Below, piece by piece: positions 1 to 11,325 of a DNA stretch of 64,000 nt (the stretch's first letter is position 1; every line of letters begins with the position of its first letter). The DNA comes from Chinchilla lanigera (lineage: Eukaryota; Chordata; Mammalia; Rodentia; Chinchillidae), in contig NW_004955423.1 in NCBI RefSeq assembly GCF_000276665.1, forward strand, positions 1,228,998 through 1,292,997. The letters are read 5' to 3'. The notes under the pieces are model-generated. The model ran no database searches, was not told where the DNA came from, and was given only the letters and a program-made list of their open reading frames with translations. A program made the translations under genes and the position numbers.

Positions 1-207
1 ATGCTGAATTTACCCAATCTGCTTCAAGGTGACACATCACCTGCTCATGATTCACCCCCATCTTAGCAAGTAAATGTCATTCAGTATTCACAGAAGGGCT
101 ATACTACTTTAGGGCTAAATCTGCAAAGAGAAAATACACCCCCAGCTCAATCTGTTAGAACATTACTTAGATCATTCCCCTGGAGTTGAGTAATGAAGTA
201 GTATCTT

Positions 208-390
208 AGTGCTGGAGATACAGATCAGTTGTAGAGTGCTGGCCTAACATGTTTGGTTGTTTGATCCTCAGCCCTAGCAAGAAGGAGGAGGAGGACAGAG
301 GGAAAGAGGAGGAAGAAAGAGAGAGAGAAGGAGAGAGAAAGAGAGAAAGAGAGAGAGGTAGGGAAGAAGGAAGGAAAGAAAAAAGTATCT
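208..390 (+). repeat. Old ID-like SINE followed by GA-rich microsatellite
   Basis: The tRNA-like part (gtgctggagatacagatcag ... gatcctcagccct) is a diverged ID head. Its tail has grown into a purine tract of GGAGA/GAGA units up to about 390. Confidence 0.55.
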
Positions 391-1123
391 TTTCTTTACC
401 CATGCTTTTCTCTATCAGAAAAAGTGGGCAGGAAAGAATTTTTTCATAGGCAAACATGCAATATAAGAAAAAAAAGTACCTGTTTATTCCCCATTCTTAG
501 TGTTCTACTTCTGACTCACTATGTCCAGAGGAAAGTACTGCCACAAACTACATGACTGCAATGCATTTGATTTCATTCACAAAATCAGCCTTGGATACTG
601 TCACAAACCTGTGTCCTAGAAAATAGTGTCTAGTATTTTTCTTTTGACACTAGTCCTTGGAGACTAGTTCTTTGACACTAGGTTCTTGGAGACCCCCAAA
701 TTAGACAATTTCTGAGGTCATGGTAGGTATTTCACTTATTCTTTGGCAGATAATGGTCTGAAATTTCCCATAATATTCGTAAATATTTTATTGGTCAAAA
801 AGACTCAGGGTAGTCACTGTAAAATACTTAAGATGACATTTTCTTTTAACCAAAAGAGCTACTATAGAATCATGACTTTTGTATTTTTCTCTAGACTGTC
901 AACATTTCAGAACCTTCACTATATGACTTCTAGCCATCTCTCTGCCACTCGTCCTAAACTGCAGACATATCACTTATACATAGTTTTGTGACTGCATGAG
1001 TGCTTTCTCAGAACTCTGAGCCTGGGTCTTCCCCATCTGATGACGACAGAGAAATGCTCAGGAAGTCTCCTGTTCCTTTACTTTTCTTTCCTAAGTTTAT
1101 ACTTGGTGCTTTTCTGTGTGTTC

Positions 1124-1231
1124 TTCCTGGTGGTGAATGCCTGTAATCTCACTGCTCAGGAGGCTAACACGGGAGGATTCTGACTTTGAAGACAGCTGAG
1201 CATTTAGTGAGACCTGTCCCAAAAAAATCAA
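1124..1231 (+). repeat. Degenerate B1 SINE
   Basis: Shows tggtgaatgcctgtaatc, aggaggctaac and gtgagacctgtcccaaaaaaa in order: the B1 A-box region, core and A-tail. Confidence 0.7.
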
Positions 1232-1817
1232 GGGGAAAATCTTCAAGAAATAGTAAACAAGTTAATAGACATTGAGATATAAAATTTATAAACTACAGAA
1301 ATAATTTTAGATTACAACATCTCATTTAAAACACACAATCAGACTTCTAAAACTACAAAGCACACTTTTAAATGTAGAGAGGTTGAATTCACGTTTTAGT
1401 TCTGCCCTTTACCACCAAGAAGAATAAGAGTAAAAACACTAGATTTTGTATTATTGTGTTTGTTTTCTACAAGTTAATATGTACATATTTCCCCACCTAG
1501 ATGATGATATCTTCAAAAGTTTGGATCAGTTCAGTCACAAAGATTAATACAATCTTCAAAGATGATTAATTGATCTTTAAGTATCTATAGAATCAGCTCC
1601 AAGAATAATTTGCTTTACTTCAAGAAAATCATTTATCTTCAACTCAAATTCCACCAAGAAAAGAGAGTTTTAAACTCACCAGAAAATACATCTTGAATAA
1701 TGATGAAACTATTCCTTATTGCAACCAAATGCATTCAGATGTTGACAAAACCATGCACCTGTCTAAATACTTAAAAATGCTAATGGGGTTTTATGGCACT
1801 TTTAATTTAGAAAACCC

Positions 1818-1909
1818 AGGGGCTGGGGATATAGCTCAGTGGCATAAGCACCCGCTTGGCAAGCACAAGGTCATGAGTTCAATCCCTGGTACCACACACA
1901 CACAAAAAT
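1818..1909 (+). repeat. ID-type SINE with 14-bp target duplication
   Basis: Runs from ggggctggggatatagctca to an ACAC-rich tail. Perfect direct repeats AATTTAGAAAACCC lie at 1804-1817 and 1910-1923, which marks it as a young insertion. Confidence 0.9.
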
Positions 1910-2241
1910 AATTTAGAAAACCCCTCTTCACTGATGAGCTTTTACTAGACATAGATATGCTCTACTTTAACAAATCTGACACAGCTTTCAGAAACTTGGA
2001 GGTAAAATATCCATGTTGACACAGCAAATGTTAGAAGGACGTGGTCTAACAAACAATGCTGGATCAGCTGTGTATTCTTGTGGGGAAAAATGAATCTTCA
2101 TGCTCACCTTAAACAAAATTCAATTCTAAATAGGTTTTGGATCCAATTGAAAAAAGTTTCACAGCTAATGCCATGAAGCTTCTAGAACACATCATATAAG
2201 AATAACTTCATCACTTTGGTGTGGGGAAATATTTACTTATT

Positions 2242-2322
2242 TATGGATTACTGGGGATTTAACCCAAAATTTTCTACACACTAGGCAAGTACCGCATCAC
2301 TGAGCTACATCCCCAACCCCTG
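2242..2322 (-). repeat. Old ID-like SINE
   Basis: On the minus strand it reads ggggttggggatgtagctca and ends in a CCAGTAATCC-like tail junction. It interrupts the old L1. Confidence 0.7.
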
Positions 2323-2842
2323 ACGTTTTTAAAATAGGATACAAAAAGCACTAACTGATCATAAAGAGGAAAAATGATAAAATAGATTAAATTAAAGTAG
2401 TCACAAAGTGCTTTTAAAATAATGAAAAGACAAGCCCAGCATAATAGAGTATACTAGCAATGCATGCATTCAACAAAGCACTCATATCTAGAATATGTAG
2501 AGAAGTTGTACAAAATAAACCACATAGTAGAAAACTGTCAAAATGTATGAAGCAGCAATTATATAACACAATAATAAATAGTCAACAGATGTATTTTTAA
2601 AGTGTTTAACTTTAGTAGAAAGCAGAGAAATGCACATTTCCCCTGAAATATTGCTGCTTCTCAGAATGGCTAAAATTTAAAAGACTGACAAAACCAAGTG
2701 TTAGTGAATATGTGAAAATTCTCACACACACTATTATACTATTGTATAAATTGATACAATTCTGAACAGCTATTTGTCAGTATCACATATTATATGACTT
2801 CAAAGTTGTACTCCTGGCATTATACTCAAGAAATATATTCAG

Positions 2843-3049
2843 CCTGGCATGGTGATGTACACCTGTGAGCCCAGCACTTTCTGTGGCTGAGGTGGGAGGA
2901 CTGGAAGTTTGAATGCAGGCTGAACACTTTAGTAGCATACCAAGACCCTGTTTAAAAAAAAAAAGGAAGAAAGGAAGGAAGGAAAAAAGGGCTAGAGATG
3001 TAACTCAAAGCAAAAAACTTGACTTTAATTCCCAGTATAAGAAAAAGCA
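2843..3049 (+). repeat. B1-ID dimer SINE
   Basis: The B1 part (cctggcatggtgatgtacacctg ... aagaccctgttt plus A-tail) is followed by an ID-like part (gggctagagatgtaactca ... ttcccagtat). This is the dimeric B1-dID architecture. Confidence 0.7.
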
Positions 3050-3597
3050 ATACATTTATATCTGTACTAACGGGTACATACAAAGGTGTTCATAGGAATA
3101 ATTATTCATAATAACTAAATACTGAAAACTACCCAAATTTTCCTTTAACAGGAAAATGGAAAAATGACAGTATATTCATATGATGAAATATGTTGACAGG
3201 TAGAAAAAGAATGAAATATACATACAAGCAAAATTTAAGAGTCCACTCAATTAATTGGGAAGGTAGGATCTTGGGACAGACAAAAATTTAAAATATTGAA
3301 AGAAGTCCAACATAAAGATTATATATAACACATAATTACATTTATAAAATTTCTCAAAATAGGTAAATTTAAATTGAAATATTAAGAGTCAGGATAATAT
3401 TTACGTTTGGGGAGAAGGGAGACGTTAATGATTAGGAGGGAGCACAAGAGTCTTCGGAGATGTTAGTAATGCCCCTTTTATCTGGATGAGGCTTGTACAG
3501 TTGGCTTCACTTTGTGATGATACTTTACACTGATTACTTTGTGCACTTTACTGTACTTATGCTATACTTCAATTTTTTAAAAAAGTATATATGGGGT

Positions 3598-3737
3598 TTT
3601 TTTTTTTTGTCTTTTTGAGACAGAGTCTTTCTATGCAGGTCAGACTGGCCTTGAGCTCACTTTGTAGCCCAGGCTGGCCTTGAACTCGCAATGATCCTCC
3701 TGGCTCAGCCTCCCGTGTGCTAGGATTACACATGCCC
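3598..3737 (-). repeat. B1 SINE
   Basis: Poly-T, then tttttgagacagagtcttt, cttgagctcactttgtagcc, ccaggctggccttgaactcg and tgctaggattaca, with the internal duplication of the core. A TA microsatellite follows at 3745-3773. Confidence 0.9.
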
Positions 3738-4037
3738 ATATATGTATGTATATATATATATATATAAAGACCTCATCACTTCATTAATCTTATAAAATGA
3801 CTGGTTCCAAAAGAAATGTTGGGTAATTTACAATATCATTCACTTTTGAAAGAAATTTTCACAAATATTTGCATTCAATAGACAGGTTGCACCTATGTAA
3901 ACCAATGTTAAATGCAGAGAAGGGGAATTAAATCATGTATTAGTTTTGACTGCCATCTAATGGCAAGAATGTTGTAACTATACAGAAGTACACAGAATCT
4001 GTTCACGCAATGAACAGACAGTAACCTTTGCTACAGT

Positions 4038-4122
4038 TTTCTTTTTTGCTACGGGAAATCGAACTCTTGACCTTGAGCTTGCCAGGCAGGCACTGTGGTC
4101 CTTAGCTATATCCGGGGCCCCT
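4038..4122 (-). repeat. ID-type SINE
   Basis: Reads on the minus strand as ggggccccggatatagctaa ... ggtcaagagttcgatttccc with a short A-rich end. Confidence 0.8.
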
Positions 4123-4419
4123 TAGTTACAATTTATGGGGCTGCTTTTCAACTTACCATTTATAAGCATTGTAAATATTAGACATGACATAAATATTATG
4201 ACATTTATTTAGGATTATTAAATCTTAAATAGAATAGAATTTGCCATTCCTTTGTGTAAAGAGTTCATAGCACTAATTTTTATTCTTTCTCCTGACCACT
4301 TTACCCACCTTTCAGATTATAACCTACTCAGAACAGCAAATATCAGACAGCAACGCAGGGTGTAGTTGTTACTATGAAATACCAGAAGAAGAAATAGACT
4401 TAGTTATTGTAATGTTTGA

Positions 4420-4797
4420 TGCATTGTGTCAACTTGAGTTTAGAACTTTAATTAAACAACTCAGCAGGGGGCCAGGGTACTCACTTTGTAAACATCCTCA
4501 TCCTGTGCAGGAGGAGGGCACAGAGATGCTGTGAGTGCTACACCTGTCCTAGCGGGTGGCAGCCTGCTTACAATGAAAGGGAGGAAAAGAGGCTTGCTTC
4601 CCCACTTTTTGCTCTTGCTGGTTTTCCTGTCTTCTGCTGCCATGAACTGTTACCCCTGTGCCATGCCACCCTGCCTTGGAGCCAGCTGATTACAGACTGA
4701 AGCCTCCACAAACTGTGAGCTAGATAAACCTTTCCTTCTTAATTTTGAGGGTCAGGTATTTTGTCTCAGCAATGAGAGAAAAGTAACCACTACAGTT
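4420..4797 (+). mobile_element. MaLR-like LTR remnant
   Basis: The end (aactgtgagctagataaacc ... aggtattttgtctcagcaat ... aaaagtaaccactacag) follows the 3' part of ERVL-MaLR LTRs as I know them. The left limit is uncertain. Confidence 0.5.
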
Positions 4798-4913
4798 ATG
4801 TAGTCCAGTTCCTTGAATATAAGCAGTATTCAGTTCTAACATTTTTTTGTCACTGTGCAGCAAAATTATGGGAGAGTCATACTCACATTTAGGCCTTATC
4901 AATAGGCCTATTG

Positions 4914-5010
4914 TTTGTTTGTTTTGTTTTTCTTCCGGTACCAGGAATCGAACTCACAACCTTGTGCTTGCCAGGCAGGCACTGTGCTGCTGAGCTAAAT
5001 CCCCAGCCCC
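4914..5010 (-). repeat. ID-type SINE with 16-bp target duplication
   Basis: Flanked by ATCAATAGGCCTATTG (4898-4913) and ATCAATAGGTCTATTG (5011-5026), which differ at one base. Confidence 0.9.
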
Positions 5011-5039
5011 ATCAATAGGTCTATTGATAAATTATTAAT

Positions 5040-5413
5040 TTTAATTTTATGAGTTTTATTCCAGTAAACAATGGGGAGTTAACAGGAAAAAATCACAAAA
5101 ATAAAATATTGCATTTTTAATATTTATTGAATGTTTATAAAAAAGTATCAACATTTTCAACATTGACTGGTTTTTTGGTGTACAAAGTCTAAAAAAGAAC
5201 AACAAAAATAAATTCCTATATGAACTACAATGAAAATGCCAATAGCACTCTACAAAAAAATCTTTAATTACTACACTTAAATAATAAGAAAATAGGATAT
5301 CAATAAAATAAAATATCAAATGTGTGATGAGTGCTTAGAATAAACATCAACATTTTCACAGCAGCTGTGTGCTTGCTTACAAAACCTGAGACTTAACATC
5401 AGAAATAAAAACC
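5040..5413 (-). repeat. piggyBac-derived 3' module, copy A
   Basis: Read on the minus strand it has segment X (5413-5297, with aaaatgttgatg and gatattttattttattgat) followed by the tail (ttggcattttcattgtagttc, near 5240-5218) and 3' flank. The same X segment recurs at 5770-5890 and the same tail near 6345-6375. The cysteine-rich coding part present in copy B is missing here. Confidence 0.55.
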
Positions 5414-5415
5414 CA

Positions 5416-5515
5416 GGGGCTGGGGATTTAGCTCAGTGGCACAGCACCTGGCTGGCAAGAGCAAGGTCGTGAGTTCGATTCCTGGTACCAGAAAAAAACA
5501 AACAAACAAACAAAA
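5416..5515 (+). repeat. ID-type SINE with perfect 15-bp target duplication
   Basis: AGAAATAAAAACCCA occurs at 5401-5415 and 5516-5530. The insertion sits at the boundary between piggyBac-derived modules A and B. Confidence 0.92.
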
Positions 5516-5890
5516 AGAAATAAAAACCCATGTGAACTGTAATGTAAACACAGTCGAAAGTCTACACATAAAAAATCTTTGCTTCAACTGTCACACCCAA
5601 GGCAGTCTTCACACATGACAGCTGCATGTTCCATGCACGTGTCTTGCTTACACTGACAGAACATGTGATTAGCTTTCCCTTCCTTGTGCAGGCCATTCTT
5701 GTCCCCTGTATTCTCTTCCTGTTTTGTCAGGAGCTTCCTACTATGTTGTACAATGTGTAGCAGGGAAATGAGACATCAACAAAATAAAATATCAGCTGTG
5801 TACTGAGTGCTCAGAATAGACATCAACATTTTTACATCAGCTGTTTACTTGATTACAAAACCTAAGAGACATTATCAGAAATAAAATAAA
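5516..5890 (-). pseudogene. piggyBac-derived 3' module, copy B (cysteine-rich C-terminus)
   Basis: On the minus strand, segment X (5890-5770) is followed by a short frame containing FCQCKQDTCMEHAAVMCEDC, about 5705-5610. This cysteine/histidine pattern is what the C-terminal zinc-binding domain of piggyBac transposases shows. A tail homologous to copies A and C follows. There is no start and it cannot encode a full protein. Confidence 0.6.
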
Positions 5891-5957
5891 TCAGACCTGC
5901 ATGTGCAAGCACCGCACTGTCTCACTAGTGTAAAACCTGAAAGAGTGAATAAAAACT

Positions 5958-6343
5958 AGGAGGTATGATAGACATTGTGAAACGAAAGGAAAATGCTCAA
6001 GGGTAAAGGACAACTGGGATGTAGGAAAAGAGAAGGGAAAGAAGGAGAAATTTTGTATGTATGTATACACTGGGTAGTTAACATAGTTGAACTACTGTCT
6101 TCTATTTCTTTGCTGAAAGAAACAGTTAATGATTCCTTGACTGATCAATATTGCATGTCTCTATTTGTTTTCCTGAGAAACCACTTTGAAGATATCAATA
6201 TGCAATACAACAAGCATTGTTAATTTCCTTCCAGTTTGTAACTCTGTATTGTTTGTATTGTTCTTTTGCTATTTTGTAAATAGTTGTCTGTTAATGTTTT
6301 CCTTCTTTTATTTTTAAAATAAAAAAAAACCAAAAAAACCCTG
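5958..6343 (+). mobile_element. 5'-truncated L1 3' end inserted in the piggyBac relic
   Basis: Matches the 3' UTR of the long L1 at 18260-18808: a purine-rich stretch with caactgggat, then gaaacagttaatg, cagtttgtaactctgtattg and a final A-rich tail with aaaataaaaaaaaa. It separates piggyBac module B from the main transposase relic. Confidence 0.8.
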
Positions 6344-6837
6344 TAGGAACTACAATGAAAATACCAATACAACTGTACAACAAAGATAGTCATTGTTTCA
6401 TTTGTCACATCCAACACAGCCTGCACACATGACAACTCTATGCACGAGTCTCATTGATTGCACATAGGATTTGTTTTCCTGTCCTTTCCTGTAGGGCACA
6501 GTTGACGTCTTTTTGGTTTTCTTGTTGTCATAGTAGGTCTTTGGGAGGTTGCACCTATTTGTTCACCTGTCAGCTCACCAGTGTGGTCCACAACTCTTTG
6601 TGCAATTTTTCCTCTGAGGTAAATGATCTCTTATGAGTTCCAGTCACAATCCTCTAAGAAAATTTCTCCATGGTATTTTACACTTGTTATTTTCTTTGTG
6701 AACTATCAAACTATTTATACCACATATTTAGGAGCCAGTAAAACACAACCATTGGCCAATGCTTTGTGTTGCAAGTGATATCACAGTTATTGCATAACTC
6801 ATCAACAACATGTACTTCACCTTTGGTTGTTTTTACT

Positions 6838-6966
6838 TCTTTTTTTTTTTTTTTTTTGGTCTTTTTTGAGACAGGATCTTGTTGTGCAGTTCAGGCTAGT
6901 CTTGAGCTCACTTTGTAGCCCAGGCTGGTCTCAAACTCCCAATGATCCTCCTGCCTCTGTTTCCAA
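6838..6966 (-). repeat. B1 SINE inside the piggyBac relic
   Basis: Poly-T, ttttgagacaggatcttg, cttgagctcactttgtagcc, aggctggtctcaaactc. It interrupts the transposase between the STLHNA and TKGEV motifs. Confidence 0.9.
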
Positions 6967-7885
6967 CTCAACCTTAGGTTTTACCAAGGTTTACCTATCA
7001 ATATTTCCAGCATTGTGCAATGTTGACATCAACAGTATCAGGTTGTTCTTCTTTGCCATATATGAGGAGAATGTAAATCTTTTTGTACTATATTCTCTGT
7101 TTTGAAGTTGCAACATTTCATTTGAAATTACTGCTTTGTTCCTCATATAGTTCCTGTGCTGGTCAACTTGTGCTCTATTAGCAAATGTAACATCAATTGG
7201 AAAACGGTAAATCAATTTTTGAATGTCACATTCCAATTCATTTGAGAGATGGTAACAAGTCTGTTCACAACATCAGTCAGTTTCTTACTGTACAAATAAG
7301 GACCTGATAGCTGAGTTTCAGGGTAAGTATATAAACTGAAAGCATAATAAGTCTTTGCATCTACAAGAGCATAAATTTTTATGCCATATTTTGATCCATT
7401 GCTTTTAAATAAGACTTTTACACCTCTGTGATCACCATAAGAAATCCCTGCTGAGTACAGAAACCCTATGAATGCTTTCTGCTCATCTAGTGAGGGGTTT
7501 ATAATAAATACATTTTTAAATATGGCTATTGGTGCATACAGAACATTTTACTTGCATTTCAGCCTTTGTGTATTTCACAGCATCTTGTAACATTTCATCT
7601 GTTACAATTTCCAATTCTGAATGGCAGTGCTGACATTCTGTTCAATACCTTTCACCCTTGCCAATACTCTCACTATATTTTTGGACCTAGTTCTAACTAA
7701 CATTGGATCCATGTAATTGTGTGCCATTTCACAACATTTCAACTAGTCAGATACATACTCACATTGCTGATTTCTTTGTCATCTGTCATCTGAATCAAGG
7801 AGCTCTGCATTCCCTGTGTCTGTATCAGTTGATTCTTGCTCCATTTCACTGTCACAGGAACTTTAGCTCACATGGCCAACACCAA

Positions 7886-7917
7886 AATCATCATCATGAT
7901 CATCATCATCATCATCC
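7886..7917 (+). repeat. ATC trinucleotide tract
   Basis: Imperfect (ATC)n. On the minus strand it codes the Asp run in the acidic N-terminus of the piggyBac relic. Confidence 0.85.
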
Positions 7918-8358
7918 ACCCACACCACTCTTCTGTATTGAAAACATGTATTTTACCATAATGGATCATGTTCATCATCCATGCATGACTAATCTGATGA
8001 TTCACTTTTGACCTCCTCCAAACTTGCAAATCTGATTCTTTATGTGCCATTGTACTGAACTGGGCTACTTCTATCAGAAAAATCAACAGAACACTTTTTT
8101 TAGACAAATTCTGGAGTTGTGTGGATCTGTTGGACCCTCTGTGATGCTCAGGTAAACATACATAAAAACTGTTCCACAGAGGATAATGTGGTATAAGTCC
8201 TGGTTTGACACTCTTTTCCACACATGCACATATCTTGCCTATCATCGTTACCAATTAGGTAAACACAAAGATTGCTTCCTGTATGCCTCAGGGAAAGGTA
8301 CTGAGATGCACAGCCAGTTACTATTACACTAAAGTAAAAATTTACAGTAGAAAACTGT

Positions 8359-8489
8359 CAAGCATGGTGATATACTTGGGAGGCTGAGGCAGGAGGATCA
8401 CTGTGAATTCAAAGCCAACCTGTGCTTCATTGTGACTTTAAGGCCAGCCTGAACTACTAGTGAGATCCTGTCTCAAAAAAACAGAAACA
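8359..8489 (+). repeat. B1 SINE, internally shortened
   Basis: Lacks the cctgtaatcccagc segment but keeps gggaggctgaggcaggagga, a duplicated core and gatcctgtctcaaaaaaa. Confidence 0.85.
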
Positions 8490-8554
8490 AGCCAGAAAAG
8501 TAAGGGGTGTGTATGTGTTACCCTCTATTATGCTTGGAAAGCTAATCCAAACAG

Positions 8555-9000
8555 AACATTTTGTTTCTATTAACACCTTTCTTGAGGCATAACTGACATA
8601 TAAACTGCATATATTTGAAGGTATATATGTATATACCCACAAAACCACAACAATCAAGATAATGAATACATGTCCCATTTTTCTCATGATCATTTGTAGT
8701 TCTAAACATACCTCCCTACCCCTAATCCCAGTCTGTCCTTAGGCAGCTGCTAATTTGCTTCTAAATTTGTAGCTGTTAGAATTTTCTAGAATTTTTATAA
8801 CTGTAATCATATTGTTTATACTTTTTATCATCTGGCTCCTTTTACCCAGTGTGATTATTTTGAATCTATGTATGTTGTAGCTTTATAAATACTCAATTCT
8901 TTTCTTTGTTGAAAAGTATTATATTGTGTGCAGATATGCCATAAAATTTAATTCATTCACTTGCACATGGATATTTAGGTTATTTTTGTTTTAGAAATAA
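8555..9000 (-). mobile_element. Ancient L1 3' end
   Basis: The plus strand reads cttgaggcataactgacata, then caatcaagataatgaataca and tgaatctatgtatgttgtag, in the order of an inverted old mammalian L1 tail. Confidence 0.6.
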
Positions 9001-9002
9001 AC

Positions 9003-9378
9003 TGTTATGGTTTATATCTAGAAGACCCTCTGCAGCTTCATGTGATTATAGGTGGGACTTTTGGAAGATGATTGGACTATGGGGCATTACACTGACTTGC
9101 TAGTAAGAGATAATGCCTGGTGAGAAGAGGCAGGTCACTGTGGGCATGACCTGGAAGGATTTATCTCCCTTCCTGGTTCTTCCCTTGACTTTTTCTGCTT
9201 CTCAATCACCATGCCATGAACAGCTCTCCTGTGCTATGTTCCTCTGCTACGCTGCCTACTTTGGGACCAGACACTATAGACTGAATCTTCTTCAAATATG
9301 AACCAAAATGAACCTCTCTTCCTTTAAATTGTGGACATCAGGTATCGTGTCTCAGCGACAAGGAAAATGACTAACCTA
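9003..9378 (+). mobile_element. Solo MaLR-like LTR
   Basis: Begins TGTTATGGTTTATATCT and ends aggtatcgtgtctcagcgac ... gactaacc, with the ordered blocks of ERVL-MaLR LTRs (gcttcatgtgattataggtg, ggcatgacctgg, gccatgaacagctctc). Confidence 0.65.
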
Positions 9379-10779
9379 TTATTTATAAATACTTCAAAGA
9401 AAGCTGCTATAACAGTTGTATAAGAGTTTGTGAGAACACATGATTTCTTCTTTTTTGGAAATTCATAGCCTTGTAATATAACTTCAAATTGGTGATTGTG
9501 ATGCATCCTGCTTCGCTATTTTTATCCAGAACTGCTTTTACTATTCTGGGTCTGTTCTGGTTCCATATGAATTTTTGGATTTTTTTTTTTACTAGATGTG
9601 TGAGAGATGCTGTTGGTATTTTGACTGGGATTGCATTAAGTCTATATATCAGTTTTGGAAAGTATAGCCATTTTGACTATATTTGTTCTGCCTATCCAGG
9701 AACATGGGATATCTTTCCATTTTCTTGTGTCTTCTTCAGTCTTCCTTTTCAGAGTGATGTAATTTTCGTTGTAGAGGTCTTTCCCCTGATTGATTAGATT
9801 AATTCCTAAGTATTCAACTTTTCTTGAAACTGTTGTGAATGGCATTGCTTTCCTAATTTCTCAGTGAGTTCATCCTTAGTGTATAGGAACACTATTGCTT
9901 TTTATGTGTTGATTTTGTATCCTGCTATATTGCTTGTGGAATTTGGTTATTAATCCTAGAAGTCTTTTAGTAGAATTTTTTGGCCTTATAAGCAGAAGAT
10001 CATGCCATCTGCAAATACTGGTACTTTGACCTCTTCCTGAAGTTGGATGTACTGTTGTTTGGGGAATATATGTTTATAATTGTTAGCTCTTCCTGTTGAA
10101 TGGTTACCTTCTCCAATATGTAGGGACCTTCTTTTCCTCCTCTCATGAGTTTTGGCTTAAAATTCAGTTTTTCTGAAAATAGGATAGCTACTCTTGTTCA
10201 TATACAGGTTCCCATTGCATGGAATATTGTTTTTCATCCTTTGCTTTTTAGTCTATGGATTTCTTTTTAGATTAAATAAAGTTTAGATTTTTTTATATAG
10301 TACATTGTAGGATCTCATTTTTTATCCATTCTGCTAATCTGGCAAATTGAGACGATTCACATTGATGGTTATCACTGATAGGTACTGACTTATTCCTGTC
10401 ATTGTATTATTTTCCTGTTGCTCATTCCTTTTCTTCCCCCTTCACTTAATTGTTGCTCTGCTCGGTGCATTTATTCTTTTGAACCTTAGCATTGTTAACT
10501 TCATTGTCTCTTTCTAGAATATCCTTGAGAATTTTTTGGAGTGCTGGTTTGATGGTCATGAATTTCTTTAGGTTCTCTTTATCATAAAAATATCTTATTT
10601 CTCCATCAATTTTGAAAGATAATTTTGCAGGATATATTAGTCTGGGTTGGAAGCTGTCTTCTTTTAGTGTTTAAAACACTTCACTCCAAGATCTCCTTAG
10701 GATTTCTTTAAGATTTATATTGAGAAGTCTTCTGTAATTCTGGTGCATTTTTTATAAGTGATTTGGTGCTTTTCTATAA

Positions 10780-11325
10780 CTGTAGAAAACCTGCATAGAA
10801 GTAAATTATTAAACTAAATGACTAAACTGTAGGACAAAAGCACATAGGCTCTATGAGGAGTAAATGGTTAAAATATGGGGCAAAAGCACACAAATAATTA
10901 AACTGCAGGCAAAAAGCTCGCAGGCTTTGTGAGAAGTAAATAATTAAACTGTGGGGCAAAAGGCACATAGGTTCAGTGAGGAGTGAATGGCTAAACTACA
11001 GGGCAAGAGCACACAGGCATGTGAGAATTGAATGGTTAAACAACAAAAAGTTTAGAATAAGTGAGGCATGTTGTGCCTGGCCGTTGTCTTTTCCTTTTCC
11101 CCAAGAAAAACTGCTTAGCCTTGTGACAGCTCCTGCTTTTACCTCTAACAGTGATATGATAAAGAAAAGCCAGAGAGTTCTTAGCTTGATGGCTTTTTTC
11201 TTCTTCCAGAGTCTCTGTAATGGCTGGGTGTTCTCAGTTACCAATTAGTTACTCTAGGCCTCTCGGTGATTAAACTGAGTTTCTGAGTAGTCTTTGCCAT
11301 CCTCTACATGGCCCACAGTCTTTAT
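10780..11325 (+). mobile_element. Unclassified LTR-like repeat, copy 1
   Basis: Inserted in ORF1 of the minus-strand L1, between its TPRH-like segment and the following RKAP segment. The left half consists of about four diverged units of roughly 45 bp with the theme taaatgactaaactgtagg and caaaagcacataggctctat. The right half matches 63490-63845 in opposite orientation. Orientation and family are unknown. Confidence 0.6.

Larger units (their letters stand above)
1..1800. other. AT-rich intergenic sequence with few repeats
   Basis: Apart from an old ID-like element (208-283), a GA-rich tract (280-390) and a degenerate B1 (1124-1231), I see no gene. A short local duplication at about 631-692 repeats ctttgacactag followed by ttggagac. 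Confidence 0.5.
1990..3590 (+). mobile_element. Ancient L1 (ORF2 C-terminus and 3' UTR), interrupted
   Basis: Segments at about 2030-2235, 2330-2835 and 3100-3590 follow the order of the L1 ORF2 C-terminal part and 3' UTR on the plus strand. It is split by an ID-like element (2242-2322) and a B1-ID dimer (2843-3049). Divergence is high and no frame is intact. Confidence 0.65.
6344..8080 (-). pseudogene. Decayed piggyBac transposase
   Basis: Read from about 8080 down to 6344 on the minus strand, several frames together follow the piggyBac order. First comes an acidic N-terminus (DSEMEQESTDTDTGNAELL, near 7870-7800, and an Asp run coded by the ATC tract at 7886-7917). Next is RTRSKNIVR near 7685, then KYGIKIYALVDAKTYYAF (7396-7340). 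After these come ILLMSTLHNA (about 7040-7010) and TKGEVHVVDELCNNCDITC with TKHWPMVVFYWLLN (6822-6722), matching the conserved TKGGVD region. It ends with a cysteine-bearing stretch VMCAGCVGCDK near 6435-6405. Frameshifts, stops and an inserted B1 (6838-6966) make it non-functional. No TTAA-flanked terminal inverted repeats were identified. The family assignment rests on remembered conserved motifs. Confidence 0.75.

Noticed and set aside
7703..8011. Plus-strand His-rich frame
   Set aside because: Produced by the ATC tract on the strand opposite to the piggyBac relic.
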